DNA of 25,931 nucleotides, taken from positions 1-25,931 of the forward strand of contig CAZAAT010000031.1 in assembly GCA_964483175.1 (NCBI GenBank), in the 5' to 3' direction. The stretch comes from JAAYHC01 sp964483175 (GTDB taxonomy: Bacteria > Bacillota > UBA5301). The notes below the pieces were generated by a model. That model was not told the DNA's origin, did not search any database, and was given only the letters and a program-made list of their open reading frames with translations. A program made the position numbers and the translations under genes. This document shows, piece by piece, positions 7,284-15,215 of the stretch. The first letter of the stretch is position 1. Every line of letters begins with the position of its first letter.

Positions 7284-10200
7284 ATGAAAATATCAGATTT
7301 ATCCGTTAAACGCCCGGTAACCACCTTTATGGCTTTTCTGCTGATTGTGGTGTTAGGGCTGGTTTCTACGGGTCGTTTAAATATGGACCTGCTACCAAAG
7401 ATGAATTTCCCGGTGGCAGCGGTAATAACCACATACTCTGGTGCCGGTCCGCAAGAAGTCGAGAATTTGTTAACCAGGCCGATCGAAGAAACCCTAGGGA
7501 CAGTTGCCAACGTCACCAATCTGACTTCAACCTCAGCGGCAGAGCAGTCCATCGTGGTTGCCGAGTTTAACTGGGGCACAGATATGGATTTTGCTCTCCT
7601 GGATGTCCGGGAGAAACTAGACTTGATTAAAGGATATCTGCCTGATGGAGCAGATAGTCCAATGGTCTTTAAATTTGATCCATCCATGATGCCGGTGATG
7701 ACCCTAGCGGTTAGTGGTACCGATGACTTGGTGGCCTTGAAAACACTGATCGATGAAGAGATTAAGCCGCGCCTTGAACGGATCGAGGGTGTGGCATCAG
7801 TCGGGGTATCCGGTGGATTAACCCGGGTAGTCAAGGTCTCGGTGGACCAAGCCAAATTGCACGCCTATGGACTTTCTTTGCAATCGATTATTCAGACCCT
7901 GCAGGCTGAGAACCTGAACCTACCGGGTGGATCGGTTCGTTCCGGAAATATGGAGTTTATGGTGCGAACCACCGGCGAGTTTGCCAATGTCAGCCAGATC
8001 GCTGACTTAAATATCGTTTCACCGACAGGTGTAATGGTCAAGCTCAAAGAGGTTGCGCAGGTTGCTGATACCGTTGAAGACGCTTCTGCTTACGTGCTGC
8101 TAAATGGGAAAACTGCGGTGAGTTTGGCGATCAGTAAAGAGACTGATGGCAATACCGTAAATGTATCCCGTGCTGTTCGCAAGGAGATGGATAAGATCCG
8201 GGCCGAGTTGCCTGGCGATATTAACTTCGACGTGGTCATGGACCAGGCACAGTATATCCAGTTCTCGATCGATGGCTTAAAAGGCAACGCTATCCAGGGC
8301 GGCTTATTGGCAGTTATTATTCTGCTACTTTTCCTACGCAATTTCACCAGCACCTTGATTATCAGCATCTCTATTCCGGTTTCGATTATTGCCACCTTCG
8401 TTTTGGTCTACTTTGCCGGTTTGGACTTAAACATGATGACCTTAGGTGGCTTGGCCTTGGGCGTGGGAATGTTGGTTGACAACGCTATTGTCGTGTTGGA
8501 GAATATTTACCGCTATCGACAGCTAGGCTATTCGCCCGTCCAAGCTGCAGTAGAAGGAGCTTCCGAGGTCGGGCTCGCTATCACAGCTTCGACCCTCACC
8601 ACAGTCATCGTCTTTTTGCCGGTGGTGTTTACTTCTGGGCTAACCTCAGAGATTTTTAAGGAGCTCTCTTTAACTATTGCCTTTTCGTTGATTGCCTCAT
8701 TATTAGTAGCCTTGACTCTAGTACCGATGCTTTCTTCAAAGCTATTAAGGCTAGGTCGGACTCAGGTCATCAATCCGGAAGGAGTGCAGATCAAAGGGGT
8801 AACCAAATGGTATAAGGCGATCCTCGCGTGGTGTTTGAATCATCGCAAATCTACAATTGCCCTCACGACGCTAGTTTTGGTCGCAAGTTTGGCCCTAATT
8901 CCACGCATTGGCGCTGAGTTTTTGCCTGCGATGGATTCTGGGGAGTTCAGCATTGATATTTACATGGCTAAAGGCACAGTACTGGAAGAAACTGAGGCGA
9001 TTGTAGCTAAAGTAGATGAAGTTTTGGCTGGAATACCCGAGATTGAAGCGGTAACAACGACGGTGGGGACCGGTTTAGGCATGGATTTTTCTAGCTTCAC
9101 CTCCCAGGGCGATCGAGCGGGCTACTACGTCCGTTTGGTCAACACCGCCGAACGAACACGTAGTACCAACGAGATTATCGAGGAAGTCCGGCAGCAAGTA
9201 GCTGGTTTGGTAGGTGCAGAGATTAGCGTGCAGTCTTTGTCGATGATGAGTATGGGTGGATCGACGAAGCCGATCAATATTAAGATCCAGGGGCCGGAGC
9301 TTGATACCTTACGAAAGATCTCCGATGATCTGGTTGAACTAATTAAGGCTGTAGAAGGTACTAGAGAGGTAGAATCTAGTATCGATGATGGCCGTCCGGA
9401 GCTGCAAGTTAGCCTAGACCGAAACCGAGCTTCAGCTTTGGGGCTGACTGCCTACACGGTTGCTTCACATATTCGTACGGCGGTACAAGGCACTACCGCT
9501 ACTCAGTATCGGGTTGACGGCGAAGAACTCAATGTTATAGTTACGCTTACCGATGAAGACTCGCGAGATATCTTATCTCTGCGCAACTTACTAATTCCTT
9601 CTCCTATTGGTGTTACCGTACCGCTAAGTGAGGTGGCGGAACTCAAAGTAGTTGAGGGTCCAAATGCAATCTCACGGGAGAACCAGCAGCGTACGGTCTA
9701 TGTTTCTGCTGACATTGTTGGTCGAGATCTTAACAGCGTTACGACCGATATTCAGGCGAGAATTGATGAGTATCCATTAGATGGCTTGTATCAGATAGAG
9801 TTGGCCGGGCAATCTGAAGAGATGATCAGCGCCTTTAATGATCTGTTCTTAGCCTTAGCCCTCGCTGTTTTGCTGGTATATATGCTCTTGGCTTCCCAGT
9901 TCGAATCGCTGGTTCATCCATTTACCATTATGATGGCTGTACCGTTAGCAGTGATCGGGGTTCTGATTGGTCTGTTTGTCAGTGGGCAGAACCTCTCGGT
10001 GGTTTCAATTATCGGCATAATTATGCTGGCTGGCATTGTAGTAAACAACTCAATCGTGTTGGTGGACTTTGCCAATATCTTGCGCCGCCGAGATGGGCTC
10101 TCAACCTATGAGGCTCTGCTGACGACCGGGCCGATCCGACTACGGCCGATTATGATGACTGCTTTAACGACTATTTTGGGCTTGATTCCCTTGGCATTTA

Positions 10201-10385
10201 GTGGAGGAGAAGGGTCGGAACTGCAAAAACCGCTAGCAGTTGTGGTTATTGGCGGCCTGAGCGCGTCAACGATTTTGACCTTGGTTGTTGTTCCAGTTAT
10301 CTACTATTCCTTTGATAACTGGGGACAAAAAATCCGCCGACTATTTTCAAGAAAACAGCCGACGGAGCAAACGGTTGAAATCTAA
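7284..10385 (+). CDS. RND-family multidrug efflux pump (AcrB/HAE1 type)
   Basis: 1033 residues, the usual length, with twelve predicted helices and two large periplasmic loops. Conserved hallmarks: SVKRPVTTFMAF before helix 1, the FPVAAVITTYSGAGPQEVEN porter segment, the LGGLALGVGMLVDNAIVVLE helix-4 signature, and RRRDGLSTYEALLTTGPIRLRPIMMT before the last helices. Proton-relay positions differ from E. coli AcrB: helix 4 has Asp399-Asn400 where AcrB has Asp407-Asp408, and helix 10 has Asn921-Asn922 (GIVVNNSIVLVDF) where AcrB has Lys940-Asn941. Similar residues occur in Bacillota pumps of the SwrC/YerP type. It forms a tripartite pump with the two preceding gene products. Starts directly after the adaptor stop with no gap. 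Confidence 0.95.
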   Translation: MKISDLSVKRPVTTFMAFLLIVVLGLVSTGRLNMDLLPKMNFPVAAVITTYSGAGPQEVENLLTRPIEETLGTVANVTNLTSTSAAEQSIVVAEFNWGTDMDFALLDVREKLDLIKGYLPDGADSPMVFKFDPSMMPVMTLAVSGTDDLVALKTLIDEEIKPRLERIEGVASVGVSGGLTRVVKVSVDQAKLHAYGLSLQSIIQTLQAENLNLPGGSVRSGNMEFMVRTTGEFANVSQIADLNIVSPTGVMVKLKEVAQVADTVEDASAYVLLNGKTAVSLAISKETDGNTVNVSRAVRKEMDKIRAELPGDINFDVVMDQAQYIQFSIDGLKGNAIQGGLLAVIILLLFLRNFTSTLIISISIPVSIIATFVLVYFAGLDLNMMTLGGLALGVGMLVDNAIVVLENIYRYRQLGYSPVQAAVEGASEVGLAITASTLTTVIVFLPVVFTSGLTSEIFKELSLTIAFSLIASLLVALTLVPMLSSKLLRLGRTQVINPEGVQIKGVTKWYKAILAWCLNHRKSTIALTTLVLVASLALIPRIGAEFLPAMDSGEFSIDIYMAKGTVLEETEAIVAKVDEVLAGIPEIEAVTTTVGTGLGMDFSSFTSQGDRAGYYVRLVNTAERTRSTNEIIEEVRQQVAGLVGAEISVQSLSMMSMGGSTKPINIKIQGPELDTLRKISDDLVELIKAVEGTREVESSIDDGRPELQVSLDRNRASALGLTAYTVASHIRTAVQGTTATQYRVDGEELNVIVTLTDEDSRDILSLRNLLIPSPIGVTVPLSEVAELKVVEGPNAISRENQQRTVYVSADIVGRDLNSVTTDIQARIDEYPLDGLYQIELAGQSEEMISAFNDLFLALALAVLLVYMLLASQFESLVHPFTIMMAVPLAVIGVLIGLFVSGQNLSVVSIIGIIMLAGIVVNNSIVLVDFANILRRRDGLSTYEALLTTGPIRLRPIMMTALTTILGLIPLAFSGGEGSELQKPLAVVVIGGLSASTILTLVVVPVIYYSFDNWGQKIRRLFSRKQPTEQTVEI

Positions 10386-10393
10386 TTAGTCTC

Positions 10394-11680
10394 TTAAACC
10401 AAGGGAATCGGAAGAGTCAAATCAGCCTGGGGAAGCACTGCTACCTCAGGCTTTCTATTATATCTAGCGGTAACCATGGAAATAGCATCACGCAGCGTAG
10501 AAGCCGGGGTCATACCTAATTTACGGCACTCTACCTCATTTAGCGAACTGACCAAAATAATCTGATGCGCTTGGGAGACCTGAGCATGCAAAAAGGCAAT
10601 TTGTTTAGGCACACTAAAGTCTGAGGCTAGCGATAGTTCGATTTGTTGCAAACTCCCGAGCTGCATGGATTGGAAAAAGGTCGTATTACCATGGCCTTGG
10701 CTGCATTCGGCCAAGTAGATGATTGTCCCGCCTGGCTTAACCGAGCCCGTGGATTGGCAAAGGCCTTTTACCGCGCCGTAAAAGGTCTCATCCTTCGGAT
10801 AACCCCCGACCGAGGCAATAACGACATCTGTCGGATCTGTTACTGGGATTGCATATAGTTGATGTAGCGCATGACAGCCCATCTCCCAAGATGTATCCCA
10901 ATCTCCGGCAAAATAGGCGACGTGTTTGCCGGCGTCGTTACAAACAACACTGAGGTTGAAAGTTGGTTTAAGCAGAGAACAAATCTCCATCATATCTTGG
11001 TGCAGCGGGTTGGCAGAGAGTAGACCGGGGCCGATTTCATAACCGGCACTCGAGAGAGTGGCCAGGTTATGGTTGGCTTTGATCGTCTCTTCACCGCTAA
11101 TGCCCGGGCAAATACAGGTGCGTCCGCCGCTAAAGCCCGCCAACAGATCGTAACCGATCACATTAGTCAAAATCAAATGGTCATAACTTTTAACCAGTTT
11201 GTTGACGTAAACCGGAACCCCTTGGGTGGTGGTACCAAGATAGGCAAGGTCGTTATTGGTACAATCATGGTCGTAGATGGTTACCCTGCTTTGAACATCA
11301 TCGCCGACGATGCAACGATGCTGATCTGACCGGGGACGCAATGATCCGTTGGCGATTAAAATTGCAATATCGCCATCCGGCACCCCGTGGTTGTTCAGGT
11401 AGTCTAAGAGCGGTGCTAAAAAGAGATGAGGACGATACCACCGTTCATAATAGCTCGTCACCACTAAGAGCACCGTCTCACCCGGTTTAATGCGACCAGA
11501 TAAAGGCCTGCTATGATCGGATGGCTCGTCAAGAACATCGGTAACAGCTGTTGTGATATTATCAATCGGATCCTTGCCGTTGGGAGCGATAATTGAGCGG
11601 AGATCCACCGTTTCTAAGTCCAAAAATTCAAAGGAGGCACCATATTTTATCCTAACAGTGCCGGTATCAAATAATACCAT
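10394..11680 (-). CDS. LarA-family (DUF2088) protein lacking the NPN-cofactor residues
   Basis: 428 residues. Nickel-dependent lactate racemase LarA binds the nickel-pincer cofactor through Lys184, uses His108 and His174 as acid/base and His200 as a nickel ligand (Lactobacillus plantarum numbering, from memory). The segment GYDLLAGFSGGRTCICPG aligns without gaps to the family motif HFFAGYSGGRKAIMPG: Lys184 becomes Thr, His174 becomes Asp, and the His exactly 16 residues later (KANHNL, His200) is kept. The THR motif at His108 reads ANGSLRPRSD, so His becomes Leu. The fold is clearly LarA-like, but lactate racemase chemistry is unlikely. No larB, larC or larE cofactor genes are present. Start ATG is preceded by AGAGGG. 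It lies 73 bases downstream of the phosphatase-like gene and may be cotranscribed with it. Confidence 0.85.
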   Translation of the reverse strand: MVLFDTGTVRIKYGASFEFLDLETVDLRSIIAPNGKDPIDNITTAVTDVLDEPSDHSRPLSGRIKPGETVLLVVTSYYERWYRPHLFLAPLLDYLNNHGVPDGDIAILIANGSLRPRSDQHRCIVGDDVQSRVTIYDHDCTNNDLAYLGTTTQGVPVYVNKLVKSYDHLILTNVIGYDLLAGFSGGRTCICPGISGEETIKANHNLATLSSAGYEIGPGLLSANPLHQDMMEICSLLKPTFNLSVVCNDAGKHVAYFAGDWDTSWEMGCHALHQLYAIPVTDPTDVVIASVGGYPKDETFYGAVKGLCQSTGSVKPGGTIIYLAECSQGHGNTTFFQSMQLGSLQQIELSLASDFSVPKQIAFLHAQVSQAHQIILVSSLNEVECRKLGMTPASTLRDAISMVTARYNRKPEVAVLPQADLTLPIPLV

Positions 11681-11753
11681 GAAGAGCCCTCTTTCTTACG
11701 ATGACGTTTTATCCCAAGATTATGGTTCCTTATCTATTAGCCTTCAACTATTG

Positions 11754-13382
11754 CTAATCCTTCTGCTCAATTAAAGATGTCCCTTTAGGCCTATTGTCCC
11801 AGTATGCGATTAATAGCGGTGCTATAAGAGCCGGGGTCAAATAAAATGCCTGGCTTACCATCAGTTTGCCGGTTAACAAAAGTACCGGCTCAGGATAATA
11901 CCAAACGACTCTGCTGCCGGTAACCAAAAAGACTAGCAGTGCAGTTAAGTAGATCCCGGCAAAGGTACCCGCTACCGCGGAAGAATAATCTAAGAGGCTA
12001 GACCAATAGTCTTGGGCGGGTAGGCTAAACCGCTTGGTTTGTTCCGACAGACGGCGTATGCCCCAGACTGCTCCGAGGACTAGTATGAGCGCGAGGTAAC
12101 TTGGAATTCCGATTGAGATCAGAGTATGGGCAGATCTGGCAAAGAAAATGAGGTAAAACAGCCAGAAGAAGCCGGCTTGAATGATGGTGCCAACCGCCAA
12201 GAGGATCTTCCGACGGGTATCCAGGAGCCAGATGCCACCTGCTAACCCAGTGATGAGCAACAATACCAAGGGTAGCCGAAGCCAATATCCGCGCCAAATG
12301 GTATCGCGGCGCACGCTATGCATGGTGTCAATTAAAATTGTTTCTGCTATACATGCTTTCTGAAAAGCTGCTTCGTACATAGCCGCTCGGGAAAACCGTT
12401 CGGCTTCATCGATTAATAAGGCGGCTTCGGAAAGCAACTTACGAATGACCCTTTGGTAGCCTCCGGTTTCGACATATGCGGAAACGAACTCAGCCAGGTA
12501 CTGGCTGTGGGAGGTAGCTAGCAAAGCGCGAACACTTGCCGGCAGGTCAAGAATATCCCATAATATCCGGCCATGGGCCTCTGTTGGCGCAGTGACCCCG
12601 AGCAAGGCGGCTATGGTTGGTGCAACGTCAATTTGTTCGGCCGGAGTATAGTTTCCTGGTGAAATTCGATTCCCAAGCGCAAATAGGCTATCTTTAGTAA
12701 CCACCAGCAAGGTATCTTCTCCCCAAGTGAGTTCCTGGGCTAGGCTTTCGATTAACCGGTCGACCCGTGCTGGTCTTTCCAAGCCGGGGAAATGAATTAT
12801 GAGCAACTCCGCAGGTGAATGCCGCACCAAGTCCAAAGCTGCCAAATAGGTCTGGTGGTCGGTGAGTAAGCCAGTTTTTTCAGCGCCATAATAGGTTGAC
12901 TCTCTCCGGAAGTAGGGGCCGTTTAACTGTTGCCACCACTGGTGACCAACTATAGCGGTAGATAATTCAGCCTCGGCTATCCGGCGGAAGAGATTGTCGG
13001 CCGGGATTTGCTGTACAAAAAAGTCGGTAACGACACCGTTAATCTCCGGCCAGGCACCGCTGGAAAGTACAGCTAAGGTTGGTTTAGACTTGAATGGGGG
13101 CTGAGAGTTAAGAAGCCGATAGGCGCCTTCTTTCTGCAAGGCGTTCAAGAAGGGCATCTCCGGCATGCTTCCCTTTTCTATTTTATCGAGCACGACTAGT
13201 ATTAGACGTTCGGTTAGCGGTTTGCTAACAGGTTTGCGGGCCGCAACCTGCTCACGGGATAATGAGAACTTTGTGGAGTAGCTCTCAACCGAGCGTTCGA
13301 CTCCTCGTTGCCAGAAAACACCGGCTGTAATTAGTACTAATATTGTTATGACTACCGCCCCGTATTTGAGCCACCTTTCCAT
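11754..13382 (-). CDS. Alkaline-phosphatase-superfamily protein fused to a C-terminal membrane domain; active site degraded
   Basis: About 542 residues. A helix near the N-terminus (YGAVVITILVLITAGVFW) precedes an extracytoplasmic domain of the alkaline phosphatase/sulfatase superfamily: LILVVLDKIEKG, PTLAVLSSGAWPEINGVV, ELLIIHFPGLERPARVD, TLLVVTKDSLFAL and QIDVAPTIAALLGVTAP. In active members these read PTxTxxxTGxxPxxHG, DxxGH and DHG; here HG is NG, DHG is DSL and the DxxGH block is ERPAR, so several metal ligands are missing. At least five helices follow, ending in PALIAPLLIAYW. The layout recalls membrane phosphoethanolamine transferases, but activity is doubtful. A GTG lies three codons upstream; the ATG at 13382 is preferred because AAAGGGG is eight bases before it. 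Confidence 0.8.
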   Translation of the reverse strand: MERWLKYGAVVITILVLITAGVFWQRGVERSVESYSTKFSLSREQVAARKPVSKPLTERLILVVLDKIEKGSMPEMPFLNALQKEGAYRLLNSQPPFKSKPTLAVLSSGAWPEINGVVTDFFVQQIPADNLFRRIAEAELSTAIVGHQWWQQLNGPYFRRESTYYGAEKTGLLTDHQTYLAALDLVRHSPAELLIIHFPGLERPARVDRLIESLAQELTWGEDTLLVVTKDSLFALGNRISPGNYTPAEQIDVAPTIAALLGVTAPTEAHGRILWDILDLPASVRALLATSHSQYLAEFVSAYVETGGYQRVIRKLLSEAALLIDEAERFSRAAMYEAAFQKACIAETILIDTMHSVRRDTIWRGYWLRLPLVLLLITGLAGGIWLLDTRRKILLAVGTIIQAGFFWLFYLIFFARSAHTLISIGIPSYLALILVLGAVWGIRRLSEQTKRFSLPAQDYWSSLLDYSSAVAGTFAGIYLTALLVFLVTGSRVVWYYPEPVLLLTGKLMVSQAFYLTPALIAPLLIAYWDNRPKGTSLIEQKD

Positions 13383-13449
13383 GACAGACACCCCTTTTAA
13401 CTTACTATCTCATGTATATGGCGCAGATCCGTTAGTCAGAAGGAAAGTG

Positions 13450-13458
13450 TGCTATAAT
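13450..13458 (+). promoter_or_regulatory. Extended -10 promoter ahead of the LysE remnant
   Basis: TGC-TATAAT gives a perfect -10 with the extended TGn element. No good -35 is seen at 16-18 bases. It lies about 50 bases before the ATG at 13510, in a divergent intergenic region. Confidence 0.5.
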
Positions 13459-13509
13459 ATGGGCTTAACCAGAGGATTGTCATGATGGTCAAAAGAGCGG
13501 GTGGAGTGC

Positions 13510-13960
13510 ATGTTTGATTGGGCTTGGCCCTACTTTAGCGGACTGTTATTAGGTTTGGGGATGATTTTGCGATAGCACACTGATCGTCATCGGCGCCGTC
13601 GGGCTATCGCAAATATTATTGAAACGCCCCTGGCTTGAAAAAGGGCTGTTATGGGGAGGGTTTTTGATTCTTCTTTATTTAGGTTTATCCTCTTTCCGAC
13701 CGGCGCAGGCAGAGCGGATAGATGGTGATACTCGCCGGTTAACCAAACCGGTCGCCACGACCCTCGGCGGATCATGGCCGTCGGGAATCTTTGCAGCAGG
13801 GATAGTGACAGCTTCCTGGTTCTTTTTCTTCATCCTAGTATTAATCGGTTCTTTGCTGCGCAGGAAAGTCACCCCCCAGGTGGAGGTATGGATCAGTCGT
13901 TTTTCAGGGGCGATTATGCTGTTGTTCGCCGTGATTTTAGCACTTGAGGCAATTAAGTGA
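13510..13960 (+). pseudogene. LysE-type exporter, broken by an internal deletion and frameshift
   Basis: The ATG at 13510 (GGTGGAG just upstream) opens a 21-residue frame, FDWAWPYFSGLLLGLGMIL, matching the first helix of LysE/RhtB-like exporters, then hits TAG at 13573. The family sequence resumes one frame over from about 13568: DSTLIVIGAVGLSQILL, LLWGGFLILLYLGLSSFR and, after a loop, ASWFFFFILVLIGSLL and SGAIMLLFAVILALEAIK. These are the middle and C-terminal helices. The intervening PGPxN region, roughly 40 residues in intact relatives, is absent. No frame joins the parts, so the gene is inactive unless the assembly is wrong. The C-terminal part could be read from TTG at 13619, but without a ribosome site. 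Confidence 0.75.
13566..13613. repeat. 11-bp perfect inverted repeat at the LysE deletion point
   Basis: TTTGCGATAGC (13566-13576) and GCTATCGCAAA (13603-13613) are exact complements separated by 26 bases. The left arm contains the stop codon at which the N-terminal LysE frame ends. Confidence 0.8.
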
Positions 13961-13991
13961 AATATTTTTGCTTGATAAGAAGGATTATTTT

Positions 13992-14050
13992 AGGAAGGTG
14001 CTGAACTAATAAAGCGTTATGTTTTGTCAGACATAGCGCATCACCCTCCT
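13992..14050 (+). other. Structured RNA element upstream of mrp
   Basis: Two nested stems: AGGAAGGTG (13992-14000) with CACCCTCCT (14042-14050), eight of nine paired, and GCGTTATGT (14014-14022) with ACATAGCGC (14031-14039), all paired allowing one G-U. A 13-base bulge on the left and two bases on the right separate them. A strong terminator follows at 14068. A stem plus terminator in a 243-base gap could be the 3' end of an upstream transcript, an attenuated leader or a small RNA. I could not match it to a known riboswitch. Confidence 0.45.
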
Positions 14051-14067
14051 TTCTTTCTTCTTAGTTT

Positions 14068-14093
14068 TGGCCCCGCCGGGGGCCATTTTTTTT
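14068..14093 (+). terminator. Strong Rho-independent terminator
   Basis: TGGCCCC-GCCG-GGGGCCA is a perfect 7-bp stem with tetraloop, followed by eight T residues (14086-14093). It would end transcripts from the LysE remnant or the structured element before mrp. Confidence 0.9.
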
Positions 14094-14203
14094 GAGTAAT
14101 TTCAAGCAGGAAATAACAATGCTAAGTTGAAGAAGCATTACAGAATTAATGACCATATGTTAACCCGTTATTGGGTACTGGTGGCCAAATGGGAGGCTAG
14201 GTA

Positions 14204-15043
14204 ATGTCAACAGATTGTGAAACTGGAGCAAGTTGTTCAAGCTGCGCATCGGCGGGTACCTGTTCAGCGGCGCAAAGGTCGTTGTTAAAAGAGGCAAATG
14301 AGTTTTCAAAGGTTACTAACGTGATTGCCGTGATGAGTGGCAAGGGGGGCGTCGGCAAATCCTCTGTCTCCGCTCTTTTAGCTAGTCATCTGAATAAAGC
14401 CGGTTATCAGGTGGGGCTGCTAGATGCCGATATCACCGGCCCTAGCATTCCGCGGATGTTCGGGATTACCGAAAAGTTAAGAACAAATGTGACCGGAATG
14501 CTACCCAGCGAGTCAGCGAATGGGATTAAGGTAATGTCAATTAACCTATTGTTGCCTAATGAGGATGACCCCGTGGTCTGGCGGGGACCGGTTATTGGCG
14601 GGGTGATCGAACAGTTTTGGACCGATGTGATCTGGGGTGAGCTCGACTATTTGGTCGTTGACCTTCCACCCGGCACAGGTGATGCACCCTTGACCGTGAT
14701 GCAGTCTTTACCTTTAAAGGGCCTGGTTGTCGTGACCTCACCGCAAGAATTGGCGGTAATGGTTGTCAAAAAAGCGATTAAAATGGCCGAAATGATGGAC
14801 AAACCGATATTAGGCTTGTTCGAAAATATGGCCTATTTAGAGTGTCCGCATTGTGAGGAGCAGATCTATCTATTCGGGCAAGGCAAAGCGCAAGAGATGG
14901 CCGAAGAGTATGATCTGCCGTTTTTGGGTTCCTTGCCGATTCGTCCGGAGATCGCCGAACTGTGTGATAACGGTAGGATCGAAGAGTATGAGTCGGAGTT
15001 ATTTGCTAATGCGGTCAAACTAATCTCAGCACAGCTTACCTAG
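14204..15043 (+). CDS. mrp: Mrp/NBP35-family P-loop ATPase (iron-sulfur carrier)
   Basis: 279 residues. Binds and transfers [4Fe-4S] clusters with ATP as a switch. The N-terminal tail is Cys-rich (DCETGASCSSCASAGTC), as in NBP35-like members. The deviant Walker A is MSGKGGVGKSS, switch I is LLDADITGPSIPRM, and the Walker B region is YLVVDLPPGTGDAPLT. The bridging-cluster motif CPHC lies in AYLECPHCEEQIYLFG, followed by FLGSLPIRPEI. GGGAGG precedes the ATG by seven bases. It is monocistronic between two terminators. A carrier of this type could serve cluster enzymes such as those at 21029-25931, but there is no direct link. Confidence 0.93.
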   Translation: MSTDCETGASCSSCASAGTCSAAQRSLLKEANEFSKVTNVIAVMSGKGGVGKSSVSALLASHLNKAGYQVGLLDADITGPSIPRMFGITEKLRTNVTGMLPSESANGIKVMSINLLLPNEDDPVVWRGPVIGGVIEQFWTDVIWGELDYLVVDLPPGTGDAPLTVMQSLPLKGLVVVTSPQELAVMVVKKAIKMAEMMDKPILGLFENMAYLECPHCEEQIYLFGQGKAQEMAEEYDLPFLGSLPIRPEIAELCDNGRIEEYESELFANAVKLISAQLT

Positions 15044-15067
15044 TCGGTTCACTCATCGACAGAAGGG

Positions 15068-15099
15068 AGCCACGCCCGGTAACGGCGGTGGCTTTCTTT
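15068..15099 (+). terminator. Terminator after mrp
   Basis: AGCCACGCC pairs with GGCGGTGGCT (one bulged G) around a short loop, and TTTCTTT follows. It lies 25 bases after the mrp stop. Confidence 0.8.
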
Positions 15100-15163
15100 A
15101 ATTATCCGGACCAGACTATTAGCAGGAAATCAATTGACAAATAAGGAATATTGCGTAATTACA

Positions 15164-15195
15164 GTTATTTTTTGCAACCCTGTTGCGTATATAAC
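15164..15195 (+). promoter_or_regulatory. Dyad-symmetric operator candidate before the IclR gene
   Basis: The core GCAAC-CCT-GTTGC (15174-15186) is a perfect palindrome. Outer half-sites GTTAT (15164-15168) and ATAAC (15191-15195) extend the symmetry with a one-base offset. TTGCGTA also occurs twice (15151 and 15184), 33 bases apart. IclR proteins often bind such dyads at their own promoter. TATAAC at 15190-15195 may be the -10 box. Confidence 0.5.
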
Positions 15196-15215
15196 AACTA
15201 TAGGAGTTGGCGCAG

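Noticed and set aside
7247..7855. Minus-strand open frame of 202 codons
   Set aside because: It lies across the adaptor end and the pump N-terminus, both with clear family motifs in the plus frame. Low-complexity Ser/Thr/Arg composition, no ribosome site.
13566..13613. Invertible switch controlling the LysE gene
   Set aside because: Flipping the 26-base segment leaves the TAG in the left arm and does not join the two frames, and no recombinase gene is nearby. The current orientation already encodes the hydrophobic LysE helix.
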